A DNA stretch of 64,000 bases. Origin: Nafulsella turpanensis ZLM-10 (GTDB lineage: Bacteria > Bacteroidota > Bacteroidia > Cytophagales > Cyclobacteriaceae). Under the pieces are notes generated by a model. The model was not told the DNA's origin, did not search any database, and saw nothing but the letters and a program-made list of their open reading frames with translations. The translations under genes and the position numbers were made by a program. The stretch covers positions 62,001 through 126,000 of the forward strand of contig NZ_ANNU01000005.1 of NCBI RefSeq assembly GCF_000346615.1, read 5' to 3'. Below, piece after piece: positions 1 through 8,255 of the stretch (position 1 is the stretch's first letter; the number at the start of each line of letters is the position of its first letter).

Positions 1-105
1 CATCCAGTCAATAAAATTTTCCTGAAAAATTTTCAGGACCGATTTTGAGGAATCCTTAAATTCAACTGTTTTATTACTAATATTTTGTATCGTGATGCGG
101 GGCAT
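1..105 (-). CDS. 2Fe-2S ferredoxin, N-terminal fragment (runs off the window)
   Basis: Reading leftwards from an ATG at 105, 35 codons stay open to the window edge. The peptide begins MPRITIQNISNKTVEF and reaches FQENFIDWM. This resembles the N-terminal beta-grasp strand and helix of plant-type 2Fe-2S ferredoxins common in Bacteroidota, in which the C(x4)C(x2)C cluster loop follows directly. The cluster cysteines lie outside the window, so cluster binding cannot be checked. The gene is divergent from the plus-strand gene at 140, leaving only 34 bases for both upstream regions. A role in electron transfer is inferred from the family only. Confidence 0.6.
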   Translation of the reverse strand, partial: MPRITIQNISNKTVEFKDSSKSVLKIFQENFIDWM

Positions 106-139
106 ATAATTTTAGCTTACAAAAAAACGAAATATAAGC

Positions 140-1378
140 ATGGAGAGCAAATTAAATACACTGGCTATAGAAACATATACCAAGGCCTTTGCCGACCGCG
201 TGGCCAACGATTTCTTTGCCCGGCATGATAAAATAAACGGAGAACAGATTTTAAAGCTGTCGCCTGTCCAGCAAATTAACCTGTTTATTATCAGGAATTT
301 ATTTGAAACCTGGCAGCAGGAGGCTTCCCGTTTGCGAAGCCCTTACTTTAACTATAGCCATCCGAAGGTAGAGGAGGCCCAGCGGCTTTATATGAACACC
401 CTCTCCCGCCACATAGCCATAGACGAAAGCCACCTCAAGCCCCTGCTCCACAAGGCTATTCAGGATACGCTTGTCCTGCTCTTTTTGCCACGCCTTTACC
501 TAAAAAATACACTGGAAGGCAGTAGCGGAAGCGCCCAGGAAATAGAGGATATCCTGAAGTACACAAAAATTAACCAGGCTTATGCCAGGCAGGCAAGAAA
601 TATCCTTAACCAGCAGGAAGTAAACGATCCGCAATGGCTGCAAAATCTTTTACAGGCCCTGCGCGAGCAGGAGGTATCAGGTCAGTTGCAGCCCGAAAAT
701 CCCGGTCCTTATCTGCAACAGCTGGCGCAGGTACTTCCGCTCCATCCTTCTGAAATTTTTCAGGAAGATGAGTGGGAAAAAGAAGAGGATGACACCGACT
801 TTTTCAGCAGCATTGCAGGGAGCCTGAATTCCGAACCGGAAGAAGAAAAGAAAGCTGCACCTGCGAGAAAAGAAACTCCCCCTGACCGGCCACAGGAAAC
901 TCCGGAACCCGATATACCACAGGCTAGTGAAGCCGCACACCGGCATGCTCAATTCAAAAGAACAGAGCCTCAATCATCGCTACCATCCGGCCCGGAAATA
1001 AGTATTTCCCGCCCTGCGCCTGATAACCGGGAGGTAAAGGTGCTGAATGATGCTTTTGGCAGAGAGCGGGCGCCCTTGAACAGCCGCCTCTCCTCCACGC
1101 CGGAAAAGCCCTCAGTGCAGTCTGGCCTCAATGCCCGAAGGAAGCCGGGAAGTATGCGCTCAGGCATCAATCTTAACCAGCGCTTTATGTTTACCAATGA
1201 ACTATTCGGTGGCGACAATAATGCCTTTAACCAGGCACTGGATGCACTCGACCGCTTTGATAATTACGAGGCAGCCCGCCAGCATGCCCTTCAGCAGTAT
1301 GCCAGCCGCTACGACTGGGATGAAGAATCGGAGGCTTACCTTGAATTCTTCGATGTTCTGCAAGCCCGTTACAGCTAA
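140..1378 (+). CDS. Conserved hypothetical protein with a charged central linker
   Basis: The product is a soluble protein of 412 residues. I do not recognise a named family. Residues 1-200 look helical. Residues about 205-330 form a low-complexity linker rich in E, D, P and R. Residues about 340-412 form a second helical module containing NQRFMFTNELFGGDN and ending near YDWDEESEAYLEFFDVLQARYS. I recall a similar C-terminal segment on many uncharacterised Bacteroidota proteins, but this is from memory. There is no signal peptide or membrane segment, so a cytoplasmic location is likely. The stop lies 14 bases before the NagZ-like gene, so the two are probably cotranscribed. Function unknown. 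Confidence 0.8.
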   Translation: MESKLNTLAIETYTKAFADRVANDFFARHDKINGEQILKLSPVQQINLFIIRNLFETWQQEASRLRSPYFNYSHPKVEEAQRLYMNTLSRHIAIDESHLKPLLHKAIQDTLVLLFLPRLYLKNTLEGSSGSAQEIEDILKYTKINQAYARQARNILNQQEVNDPQWLQNLLQALREQEVSGQLQPENPGPYLQQLAQVLPLHPSEIFQEDEWEKEEDDTDFFSSIAGSLNSEPEEEKKAAPARKETPPDRPQETPEPDIPQASEAAHRHAQFKRTEPQSSLPSGPEISISRPAPDNREVKVLNDAFGRERAPLNSRLSSTPEKPSVQSGLNARRKPGSMRSGINLNQRFMFTNELFGGDNNAFNQALDALDRFDNYEAARQHALQQYASRYDWDEESEAYLEFFDVLQARYS

Positions 1379-1392
1379 AAAATTAACCCTTT

Positions 1393-2544
1393 ATGATGAA
1401 TAGAAAATTCCTGTTTACCGCTCTTGCCAGTTGCTCGCTTTTTGCCTGTAGCGCCCAAACCCCCGAAAATATTAAAGAAGTTGTTAAGAGCCCGGCTTCC
1501 GATGCTGTAAACCAGTATACCCTCAGCGACTATTATCGCGATAATCAGACACTGGAGGTGCGCGTTAATGAAATTTTCAATAACATGCGCGATGAGCAAA
1601 GGGTAGGACAAATGATTGTTCCTGCTGTCGGCCGCCTCGGAAAGCCCGATGCCGAAGTAGAAGAATTAATTAAAAAGAACTGGATAGGCGGTGTATTGCT
1701 ATTGAATGGCTCTAAAGAATCATTCAAAAACTATATTGCCCGCTTCGACAGCCTCAGCAAGTCCAATGGCGGACTTCCACTCATTTACAGCGCAGATGCC
1801 GAGCCTAGCCTGATAAACCGTAAAATTGAAGGTACTCCGACTATTGTTAAAACCAGCCAGATTCAGGATTCGGCCTCAGCTGCCCAGGTGGCCCGCCAAA
1901 TTAATCAGGAGCTAAAGGATATTGGCATTCTTTACAATTATGCACCTGTAGTAGACCTCAGCCTGCAAAACCAGGCCATTGGAAATCGTAGCTTTGGCAG
2001 CGATCCGGAAAAAGTAACAGCGCTGGCAAACGCCTTTATTCAGGCTACGCAGGAAGAAGGCATTGTGGCGACGGCCAAGCACTTTCCCGGCCACGGCTTA
2101 GTAAAGGGCGACTCGCACCACAAGCTGGTATTTATAGACGGAGAAATGAAAGAAGCCCCGCTTTACCAGGATTTGATTGAGCAGGGGGTACTCAGCATTA
2201 TGGTAGGCCATATTGCCGTGGAAAATAACCCTGCCTACAACACCAATGGACAGCCCGCCACCCTTAGCCGCAAAATTGTTACGGAGCTCCTGAAGGAACA
2301 GATGGGCTTTGAAGGGATTATTACCACTGACGCTATGAATATGGGTGCCGTGGCCAGTATTCCTAATGCAGGACTGGAGGCAGTAAAGGCAGGTAATGAC
2401 ATGATTTTAATGCCACTTGATGAGAAGAAACTGGTCTATGGTATTCTCGAAGAAATGAATAATAATGAAGCCTTTAGAGAGCAGGTATACGACTCCGTAA
2501 AAAAGATTATTCGAATGAAGCTTACTGCCGGGGTGATGGAATAA
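1393..2544 (+). CDS. Glycoside hydrolase family 3 lipoprotein, NagZ-like beta-N-acetylhexosaminidase
   Basis: The product has 383 residues and a lipoprotein signal with lipobox LFAC at Cys19, so it should be anchored in a membrane and exposed to the periplasm or surface. The body is a single GH3 TIM barrel. KHFPGHG lies at 229-235, followed by the DSH loop at 240-242, which in NagZ supplies the His/Asp general acid-base pair. TTDAMNMGAV at 311-320 carries the probable nucleophile Asp313. The family removes GlcNAc from muropeptides during peptidoglycan recycling. NagZ is cytoplasmic in Proteobacteria, while Bacteroidota homologues are often exported, and this one matches that pattern. Two adjacent ATG codons (1393 and 1396) could start it. 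A hairpin terminator follows at 2646. Confidence 0.88.
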   Translation: MMNRKFLFTALASCSLFACSAQTPENIKEVVKSPASDAVNQYTLSDYYRDNQTLEVRVNEIFNNMRDEQRVGQMIVPAVGRLGKPDAEVEELIKKNWIGGVLLLNGSKESFKNYIARFDSLSKSNGGLPLIYSADAEPSLINRKIEGTPTIVKTSQIQDSASAAQVARQINQELKDIGILYNYAPVVDLSLQNQAIGNRSFGSDPEKVTALANAFIQATQEEGIVATAKHFPGHGLVKGDSHHKLVFIDGEMKEAPLYQDLIEQGVLSIMVGHIAVENNPAYNTNGQPATLSRKIVTELLKEQMGFEGIITTDAMNMGAVASIPNAGLEAVKAGNDMILMPLDEKKLVYGILEEMNNNEAFREQVYDSVKKIIRMKLTAGVME

Positions 2545-2645
2545 TAGCCACCTACCAACCGAGGTGGAACGACAGAGCTTAAGCAACATTAGTGATTGTC
2601 CAGCAGGCAGTGCTACAGGAAAATAAGCACTGCTGAAACTTAAAA

Positions 2646-2677
2646 AGAAGAGCCCGCACCAAAATGCGGGCTCTTCT
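2646..2677. terminator. Bidirectional rho-independent terminator between convergent genes
   Basis: A perfect 13-bp stem (2646-2658 with 2665-2677) closes a 6-base loop. It sits between the convergent NagZ-like gene (+) and rodA (-). On the minus strand the stem is followed by TTTTTAAG, a good U-tract for rodA. On the plus strand the tail is only moderately T-rich. Confidence 0.85.
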
Positions 2678-2711
2678 CTTATATCATATTATTTACTTTC
2701 TCCTCCGGCTA

Positions 2712-3980
2712 CTATCCTCTGGTGAGGATTTGCATTCGGTGGGCATCGAGCTTAATAAAAATAAAGAGCAGGATGGTAAAGGAAAGCAGCGAAGATCCGC
2801 CATAGCTAAAGAATGGCAGCGGTATACCAATTACCGGGAACAGACCGATGGTCATACCGACATTAATCATAAAGTGGAAGAACAGGATGCCAGCCACACA
2901 ATAGCCATATATCCTTGCCAGGCGATACTTCTGCCGCTCGGCTACATAAATAATGCGGAGGAGCAGAACCATAAAGAGAACAATAAGCAGCAGACTTCCC
3001 AGCCAGCCATGCTCTTCGCCTATGGTGCAAAAGATAAAGTCGGTACTTTGCTCCGGCACGAAGTCGAATTTGGTTTGGGTTCCTTCCAGAAAGCCCTTAC
3101 CGAACAAGCCTCCTGAGCCAATGGCAATTTTCGACTGGGTAACATTCCACCCATCGCCCAGTGGGTCGATATTAGGGTTGATAAGGACCTGAATACGCTT
3201 TTGCTGGTGAGGCATCAGCACATTATTAATAATCAGGTCTACGCTATAGATAACACCCACAATAAGTCCCATGCCAGCCACTACCGTAAGGGCTTTTTTG
3301 AGCGTTCGGGCAGCAATACCAATAATGAGCAAACCACATACTACTGTACCAATAATTAAGTAAAGCTGGTTGATAAGAAGCGTAAGCACGAAAATGGCAA
3401 TGGCAATGAGCCCTAATACAATGATGGTAGGGTTCATACCCTCGCGGTAAAAAGCAATGAAGAAGGAGCAGAACACGAGGAAAGTACCTGCATCGGGCTG
3501 CAGCATAATCACGGCCATCGGGAGCAGAATGATACCAAATACAACGGCATAATCTTTAAGGCTGGTGAATTTTATGTTGTAGTCATTCATGTATTTGGCT
3601 ACCACCAGGGCTGTCGTAAACTTGGCAAACTCAGCGGGCTGTATCTTTACCGCCCCTATCTGGAACCATGCCTTCGCACCATTTACCTCCGGCATAAACA
3701 ATACTCCTATCAGCATAAGAAAGGTTATCCCATAAAAGATATAGGAGAAGGTGGTAAAGAAGTTAAGATCAAGCAAAAAGATCAGGAGAATGACCACCAT
3801 TGTGATGCCAATCCACATCAGCTGTTTACCGGAGTTAAGCTCCATATTAAAGATGCTCAAACCTAGTCCCGCATCATACACCGAGGCGTAGATATTAAGC
3901 CAGCCCAGTATTACCAGTACAGCATATAAGATAACCAGTAACCAGTCGACCCGGATTGTAAAGTTGTTTAGCCTTTTCAA
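2712..3980 (-). CDS. rodA: RodA, SEDS-family peptidoglycan glycosyltransferase
   Basis: The product is a polytopic inner-membrane protein of 422 residues with about ten hydrophobic segments. SEDS signatures are visible: a loop with PEQSTDFIFCTIGEEHGWLG, and near the C-terminus PLPFFSYGGSSLLS. RodA polymerises lipid II glycan strands for side-wall growth together with the transpeptidase PBP2. Its start ATG overlaps the mrdA stop by four bases (ATGA at 3977-3980), so translation is probably coupled. It is the last gene of the mreBCD-mrdA-rodA block and is followed by a terminator at 2646-2677. Confidence 0.96.
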   Translation of the reverse strand: MKRLNNFTIRVDWLLVILYAVLVILGWLNIYASVYDAGLGLSIFNMELNSGKQLMWIGITMVVILLIFLLDLNFFTTFSYIFYGITFLMLIGVLFMPEVNGAKAWFQIGAVKIQPAEFAKFTTALVVAKYMNDYNIKFTSLKDYAVVFGIILLPMAVIMLQPDAGTFLVFCSFFIAFYREGMNPTIIVLGLIAIAIFVLTLLINQLYLIIGTVVCGLLIIGIAARTLKKALTVVAGMGLIVGVIYSVDLIINNVLMPHQQKRIQVLINPNIDPLGDGWNVTQSKIAIGSGGLFGKGFLEGTQTKFDFVPEQSTDFIFCTIGEEHGWLGSLLLIVLFMVLLLRIIYVAERQKYRLARIYGYCVAGILFFHFMINVGMTIGLFPVIGIPLPFFSYGGSSLLSFTILLFIFIKLDAHRMQILTRG

Positions 3981-5779
3981 TATACAAATTTGCCTTTAAG
4001 TACGTAATCTTCAATATTCTTCCGCTCAATCTCCCCTTTCAGGTACTTCTCTATTACCAGGCTGGCAATAGCCGCTGCTGCCCGGGCGCCCTGCCCTGCA
4101 TTTTCCACATACACTGCCACGGCAATCTGCGGATTATCCTTTGGCGCAAAAGCGATAAAGCCGGAGTGGTCTTCGCCATGCGGGTTCTGTACCGTACTGG
4201 TTTTCCCGCAAACAGCAATATCTTTTATTTTTGCGCGGTACTGGCCCGTACCATTTTGCACCACCTCTTCCATGGCATCCACTACAATTGAATAGTGCTC
4301 CGGGGCTACACCTGTTTCATGCTTTACCTGGTACTCTTTCAGCTTTTCTCCATCGCCAATCTTCTTAACAAGGTGAGGCGTATAGAAATGTCCCCTGTTA
4401 GCGATTATTGCTGCCAGATTAGCCATTTGCAGTGGGGTAACTCCCAGCTCCCCCTGGCCGATAGCCAGAGAGAAGATATTGGAAAACTTCCAGCGCCCTT
4501 CACCATACACCCTGTCGTAATACGATGCCTTGGGTACATTGCCTGCTTTCTCACCTGGTAAATCTATTTTCAGCTGATGACCCAGCCCAAAGCGCTCAAT
4601 ATAGTCGGCCCATAACTGCATCCCTGCTTTAGAATCGGCAAAGGTATTGCTGCTTACTTCCTGGTTAATAATCCGCCTGAAGGTGTTATAAAAATAAGGG
4701 TTGCAGGACACTTTAATAGCTCCTTTTAAATCTTCGTTCGAGTGAGGGCCGTGGCAGGCAATAAGGGCGCGGTTACACTGGAAGCGTGAATGAGGCTCAA
4801 TGACCCCTTCCTGCAAACCTACCAGCCCCTGCACCAGCTTAAACATGGAACCGGGAGGGTACTGCGCCATAATCGGGCGGTTAAAGAGCGGAATAAGCGT
4901 ATCGGCCTGCAGAGCAGCAAAGTTTTTGCCCAGCTCCCTCCCGCTCAAAAGGTTGGGGTCATAAGTAGGACCTGAAATGATGGAAAGCACCTCTCCGGTA
5001 GCCGGCTGTATGGCCACTATACTACCAGATTTGCCTTTCATCAGGTATTCGCCATACTCCTGCAGCCGTATATCTACAGTAGATACCAGGTTTTTACCGG
5101 GCACCGAAAGTGTATCGTACTCCCCGTCCTTATAATCTCCTTTTACTATTCCTCTTACGTTTACTGTTTTCAGGCGTACCCCACGTTTTCCCTGTAAATA
5201 AGGTTCATACATTGCCTCTATGCCGCTGATACCAATATAGTCTCCGGCCTTATAGTAGCGGGTTGTGTCGCGTGCCAGTTTCTGATCGTTAATTTCAGCC
5301 ACATAGCCTAAGGCACTGGCCATAACAGGGCTTGGGTAAGCCCTCACTGTTCGGGGAGTAATAAAGAAGCCTGGAAAGTCGACAAGGTGATCCTGTACAG
5401 AGGCAAATTCCTCGGCCGACATTTGTTTTAAAAAGGCAGATGGCTTAGCGTAAGAATAACTGCGGGCCTTCTGCATTTTAGCAGCAAACTCTTCTTCGGT
5501 TATTTTAAATAGCTGCACAAACCGGCTTGTATCGGTATTCTGCGCCTCTTTAGGCACCACCATCAGGTCGTAGACCGGCTTATTATATACAATAAGATTA
5601 CCGTTACGGTCGTAAATGAGACCGCGATAAGGATATTCCTCAATCTTCTTGGTGATATTACTTTCTGCCGCCGACTTATAATTCCCATCCAGTACCTGAA
5701 TGGCAAATAATTTCGCCAGGAAAATTCCGCCGACCAGCAAAAACACTATCCCTATTACAAACTTTCTGCTATCATTCAT
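3977..5779 (-). CDS. mrdA: Penicillin-binding protein 2 (transpeptidase of the elongasome)
   Basis: The product has 600 residues: one N-terminal transmembrane helix (about 7-28), a PBP dimerisation domain (about 45-230) and a transpeptidase domain. The acyl-enzyme motif SxxK is SMFK at 311-314 and SxN is SCN at 358-360. The third motif, normally KTG or KSG, reads KTS at 526-528 (bases 4196-4204). This substitution is unusual and is discussed as a finding. PBP2 cross-links glycan strands made by RodA. The gene overlaps both mreD (5776-5779) and rodA (3977-3980) by four bases, the standard elongasome arrangement. Confidence 0.96.
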   Translation of the reverse strand: MNDSRKFVIGIVFLLVGGIFLAKLFAIQVLDGNYKSAAESNITKKIEEYPYRGLIYDRNGNLIVYNKPVYDLMVVPKEAQNTDTSRFVQLFKITEEEFAAKMQKARSYSYAKPSAFLKQMSAEEFASVQDHLVDFPGFFITPRTVRAYPSPVMASALGYVAEINDQKLARDTTRYYKAGDYIGISGIEAMYEPYLQGKRGVRLKTVNVRGIVKGDYKDGEYDTLSVPGKNLVSTVDIRLQEYGEYLMKGKSGSIVAIQPATGEVLSIISGPTYDPNLLSGRELGKNFAALQADTLIPLFNRPIMAQYPPGSMFKLVQGLVGLQEGVIEPHSRFQCNRALIACHGPHSNEDLKGAIKVSCNPYFYNTFRRIINQEVSSNTFADSKAGMQLWADYIERFGLGHQLKIDLPGEKAGNVPKASYYDRVYGEGRWKFSNIFSLAIGQGELGVTPLQMANLAAIIANRGHFYTPHLVKKIGDGEKLKEYQVKHETGVAPEHYSIVVDAMEEVVQNGTGQYRAKIKDIAVCGKTSTVQNPHGEDHSGFIAFAPKDNPQIAVAVYVENAGQGARAAAAIASLVIEKYLKGEIERKNIEDYVLKGKFVY

Positions 5780-6297
5780 AAACTTCTTTTAGAAGAATAG
5801 AATAAGTATTGAATTATTAAAATAACCACAAAGGTAAATACGGTACTTGCCGCCACTTTAAGCAGCGTAAATCCAAACATTTCAAACCCACCAGCCTCAA
5901 CAAAAAAAAGTACCAAATGATGCAGAAAAATAAGTATTAAAGCATAAACTGAGAACCACTCCAGTCCCATTACCTTCAACTTGGGTGTCATGCCGGTTTC
6001 ATAACCGCCACGGGGAGCCAGCACACTTACAATGTGCGGCCGCAGGTACATGATGAACACAGAGGCCGCCGCATGAATTCCAAAGCTGTTGTAAAAGATG
6101 TCCACACACAAGCCAATGGCCAGCCCCATGAACATAAGCCTTACCGGCCCTGACTCAAAAGGCAAAAGGAGCAGAAAGCCAATGTACAGGAAACAGAAAG
6201 CCACATCAAATAACACCACATTCTGCATGAGTACCACCTGCAGTACCAGGTAAATAACAAAGTAAAATACCTGCGCGATAATGCTTGTTCCTTGCAT
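5776..6297 (-). CDS. mreD: Rod shape-determining protein MreD
   Basis: The product has 173 residues and is almost entirely hydrophobic, with five or six predicted membrane helices. It has little sequence signature, so the call rests on size, hydropathy and position between mreC and mrdA. FESGPVRLMFMGLAIGLCVDIFYNSFG is typical MreD-like sequence with its conserved G and D, read here in pieces under 20 residues: GLAIGLCVDIFYNSFG. MreD bridges MreC and MreB at the membrane. The start lies 3 bases after the mreC stop and the stop overlaps mrdA by 4 bases. Confidence 0.88.
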   Translation of the reverse strand: MQGTSIIAQVFYFVIYLVLQVVLMQNVVLFDVAFCFLYIGFLLLLPFESGPVRLMFMGLAIGLCVDIFYNSFGIHAAASVFIMYLRPHIVSVLAPRGGYETGMTPKLKVMGLEWFSVYALILIFLHHLVLFFVEAGGFEMFGFTLLKVAASTVFTFVVILIIQYLFYSSKRSL

Positions 6298-6300
6298 GAA

Positions 6301-7128
6301 TCAGTAGCTAACTTGCTCCAGAGAGTCTTTCTCGTTTAATAATTTATTCTTGATGACATACACATAGGGCAGGCTGGAGAAATCAGTCGCCAGATCCATC
6401 TTTATGTCGTAGTAGGTCGCATTATCCGGCAGCTGCACCTCTGTTATCCTGCCAACAGGTATTCCGTAAGGAAATACTGCATTATAGCTGGAGGTAACTA
6501 CTGTATCGCCCACCTCTATTTTGTGGTGCCTTGCAATAAATTCCAGGTTTGCCTGCTGGGCATCGCCGCCATTCCAGTGTGCCGAGCCAAAAGCATTGGA
6601 ACCTTCGATAATGGCCGAAACATACAGGTTCGTATGCAGGAGTGAAGTAACCACGGAATAATGATCGGAAACTGACTTCACCTTTCCTACCACTCCATTA
6701 TTACCAATTACCCCCATACCTGGCAGCACACCATCTGCCCGCCCCTTATTGAGGGTAAGGTAGTTTTTAAAGCGGTTGGTGCTATTGTTTATAACCCGGG
6801 CAGGTTCGTAATTATACTGCTGGGCCACTTCGCGTGCCACACTTGCTCTATTGTAAGGGATGGCCATTCTCTGCTCCATTTCCTGCACCCGCTGGCGGAG
6901 CATGGCATTTTCGGAAGCAAGGCTTGCATTATTTTCTCTCAGGAACAGGTAGCTCTCCACCTCATTTGTCCACTCTATAATAGAAGCGGCCAAATAATTG
7001 GCGGAGTTAAAGAAAGCTGCGCTCTGGTAGCGGTTATTCTGAATAACCAGCCAGGTGCACAGCAATTCCAGGGCTAAGAACAAGGCAAATGCTCTGTACT
7101 TGTAAAGAAACAGAAAAAGGGTTTGCAT
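6301..7128 (-). CDS. mreC: Rod shape-determining protein MreC
   Basis: The product has 275 residues with one N-terminal membrane helix (about 10-27) and a coiled-coil segment (about 60-92, LRENNASLASENAMLRQRV). A periplasmic beta-rich domain follows with VINNSTNRFKNYLTLNKGR, GVIGNNGVVGKVKSV and TSSYNAVFPYGIPVG. These are standard MreC landmarks. MreC links cytoplasmic MreB filaments to PBP2 in the periplasm. The gene lies 9 bases downstream of mreB and 3 bases upstream of mreD. Confidence 0.95.
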   Translation of the reverse strand: MQTLFLFLYKYRAFALFLALELLCTWLVIQNNRYQSAAFFNSANYLAASIIEWTNEVESYLFLRENNASLASENAMLRQRVQEMEQRMAIPYNRASVAREVAQQYNYEPARVINNSTNRFKNYLTLNKGRADGVLPGMGVIGNNGVVGKVKSVSDHYSVVTSLLHTNLYVSAIIEGSNAFGSAHWNGGDAQQANLEFIARHHKIEVGDTVVTSSYNAVFPYGIPVGRITEVQLPDNATYYDIKMDLATDFSSLPYVYVIKNKLLNEKDSLEQVSY

Positions 7129-7137
7129 CGATTAGGC

Positions 7138-8169
7138 TCAGGTCATTAAGACTGTTTTGAACGAATCGAGGTTTTTCATGGCAATACCGGTACCCCGCAC
7201 CACCGCCCTAAGCGGATCGTCCGCCACATGGATAGGCAGCTTTGTTTTAAGCGCCAGGCGCTTGTCGAGCCCGCGAAGCAAAGCCCCTCCGCCTGTCAGG
7301 TGGATACCATTGTCGTAAATATCGGCTGAAAGTTCTGGCGGCGAAATCTCCAGAGCCTTCAGTACGGCTTCTTCGATTTTCGATACCGACTTGTCAAGGG
7401 CAAAAGCAATTTCGGAATAGGACACCTTAATAATTTTAGGAATCCCCGTCATCAGGTCACGGCCGCGGATTTCATAATCTTCCGGTGCGTCGTCGAGCTC
7501 GGTAAGTGCGGAGCCAACCGCAATTTTTACTTTCTCGGCCGAGCGCTCACCAATCAGCAGGTTGTGCTGGCGGCGCATATAATCAAGAATATCTTTGTTG
7601 AAGGTATCGCCCGCCACTCTCAGGGACTGGTCGGCCACAATACCGGAAAGTGCAATAACGGCAATTTCGGTAGTACCCCCGCCAATATCCACAATCATGG
7701 AACCCACCGGCTGTTCAATATCAATTCCAATACCAATGGCGGCAGCTAAAGGCTCATGAATCATGTATACCTCCTTGGCATGTGCATGCTCACAGGAGTC
7801 GCGTACGGCGCGTTTCTCTACTTCAGTAATGCCCGAAGGAATACACACCACCATGCGGTGCGATGAAGGAAAGAATTTCCCTCCCTTTCCACCGTCAATC
7901 ATCCGGATCATCCCGCGAATCATCTCTTCAGCTGCGTGAAAATCGGCAATAACCCCGTCCTTTAGCGGACGTATGGTTTTGATGTTTTCGTGCGTCTTTT
8001 CGTGCATCTGCATGGCCTGTCGACCAATGGCAAGTACTTTATTAGTATTCCGATCAATGGCAATGATCGATGGCTCGTCAACTACTATCTTATCCTTATG
8101 AATAATAAGGGTATTCGCTGTACCGAGGTCTATGGCAATATCGCTTGAAAATAGGTCAAAAATTCCCAT
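7138..8169 (-). CDS. mreB: Actin-like cytoskeletal protein MreB
   Basis: The product has 343 residues, the normal MreB length. Phosphate-1 loop IAIDLGTANTLI is near the N-terminus (about 12-23), and IVDIGGGTTEIAVI and LTGGGALLRGLDKRL follow in the expected order. It has an N-terminal amphipathic stretch (MGIFDLF) suited to membrane contact. MreB polymerises under the inner membrane and guides cell-wall elongation. It is the first gene of the elongasome block. The 86-base gap upstream holds a TAnnTTTG element inside an inverted repeat, so the block can probably be transcribed independently of purH. Confidence 0.98.
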   Translation of the reverse strand: MGIFDLFSSDIAIDLGTANTLIIHKDKIVVDEPSIIAIDRNTNKVLAIGRQAMQMHEKTHENIKTIRPLKDGVIADFHAAEEMIRGMIRMIDGGKGGKFFPSSHRMVVCIPSGITEVEKRAVRDSCEHAHAKEVYMIHEPLAAAIGIGIDIEQPVGSMIVDIGGGTTEIAVIALSGIVADQSLRVAGDTFNKDILDYMRRQHNLLIGERSAEKVKIAVGSALTELDDAPEDYEIRGRDLMTGIPKIIKVSYSEIAFALDKSVSKIEEAVLKALEISPPELSADIYDNGIHLTGGGALLRGLDKRLALKTKLPIHVADDPLRAVVRGTGIAMKNLDSFKTVLMT

Positions 8170-8199
8170 ACAATGTTTTTATACAATACCTGTCTAACT

Positions 8200-8231
8200 G
8201 TTTAAATTCACGGAAATTTACAAATTTAAAC
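8200..8231 (-). promoter_or_regulatory. Candidate mreB promoter within a 9-bp inverted repeat
   Basis: On the minus strand TAAATTTG (8221-8228) matches the Bacteroidota -7 consensus TAnnTTTG, about 50 bases ahead of the mreB start. No TTG is seen at the usual -33 distance. The element is embedded in a perfect inverted repeat, GTTTAAATT at 8200-8208 and AATTTAAAC at 8223-8231 with a 14-base spacer, which could be an operator or a 5'-UTR stem. AT-rich DNA gives such repeats by chance fairly often. Confidence 0.4.
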
Positions 8232-8255
8232 AGAATTCTAAATCCTTAAGTAATA

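Noticed and set aside
2664-3116. Plus-strand open frame of 150 codons opposite the end of rodA
   Set aside because: It begins inside the terminator region and is antisense to conserved SEDS sequence.
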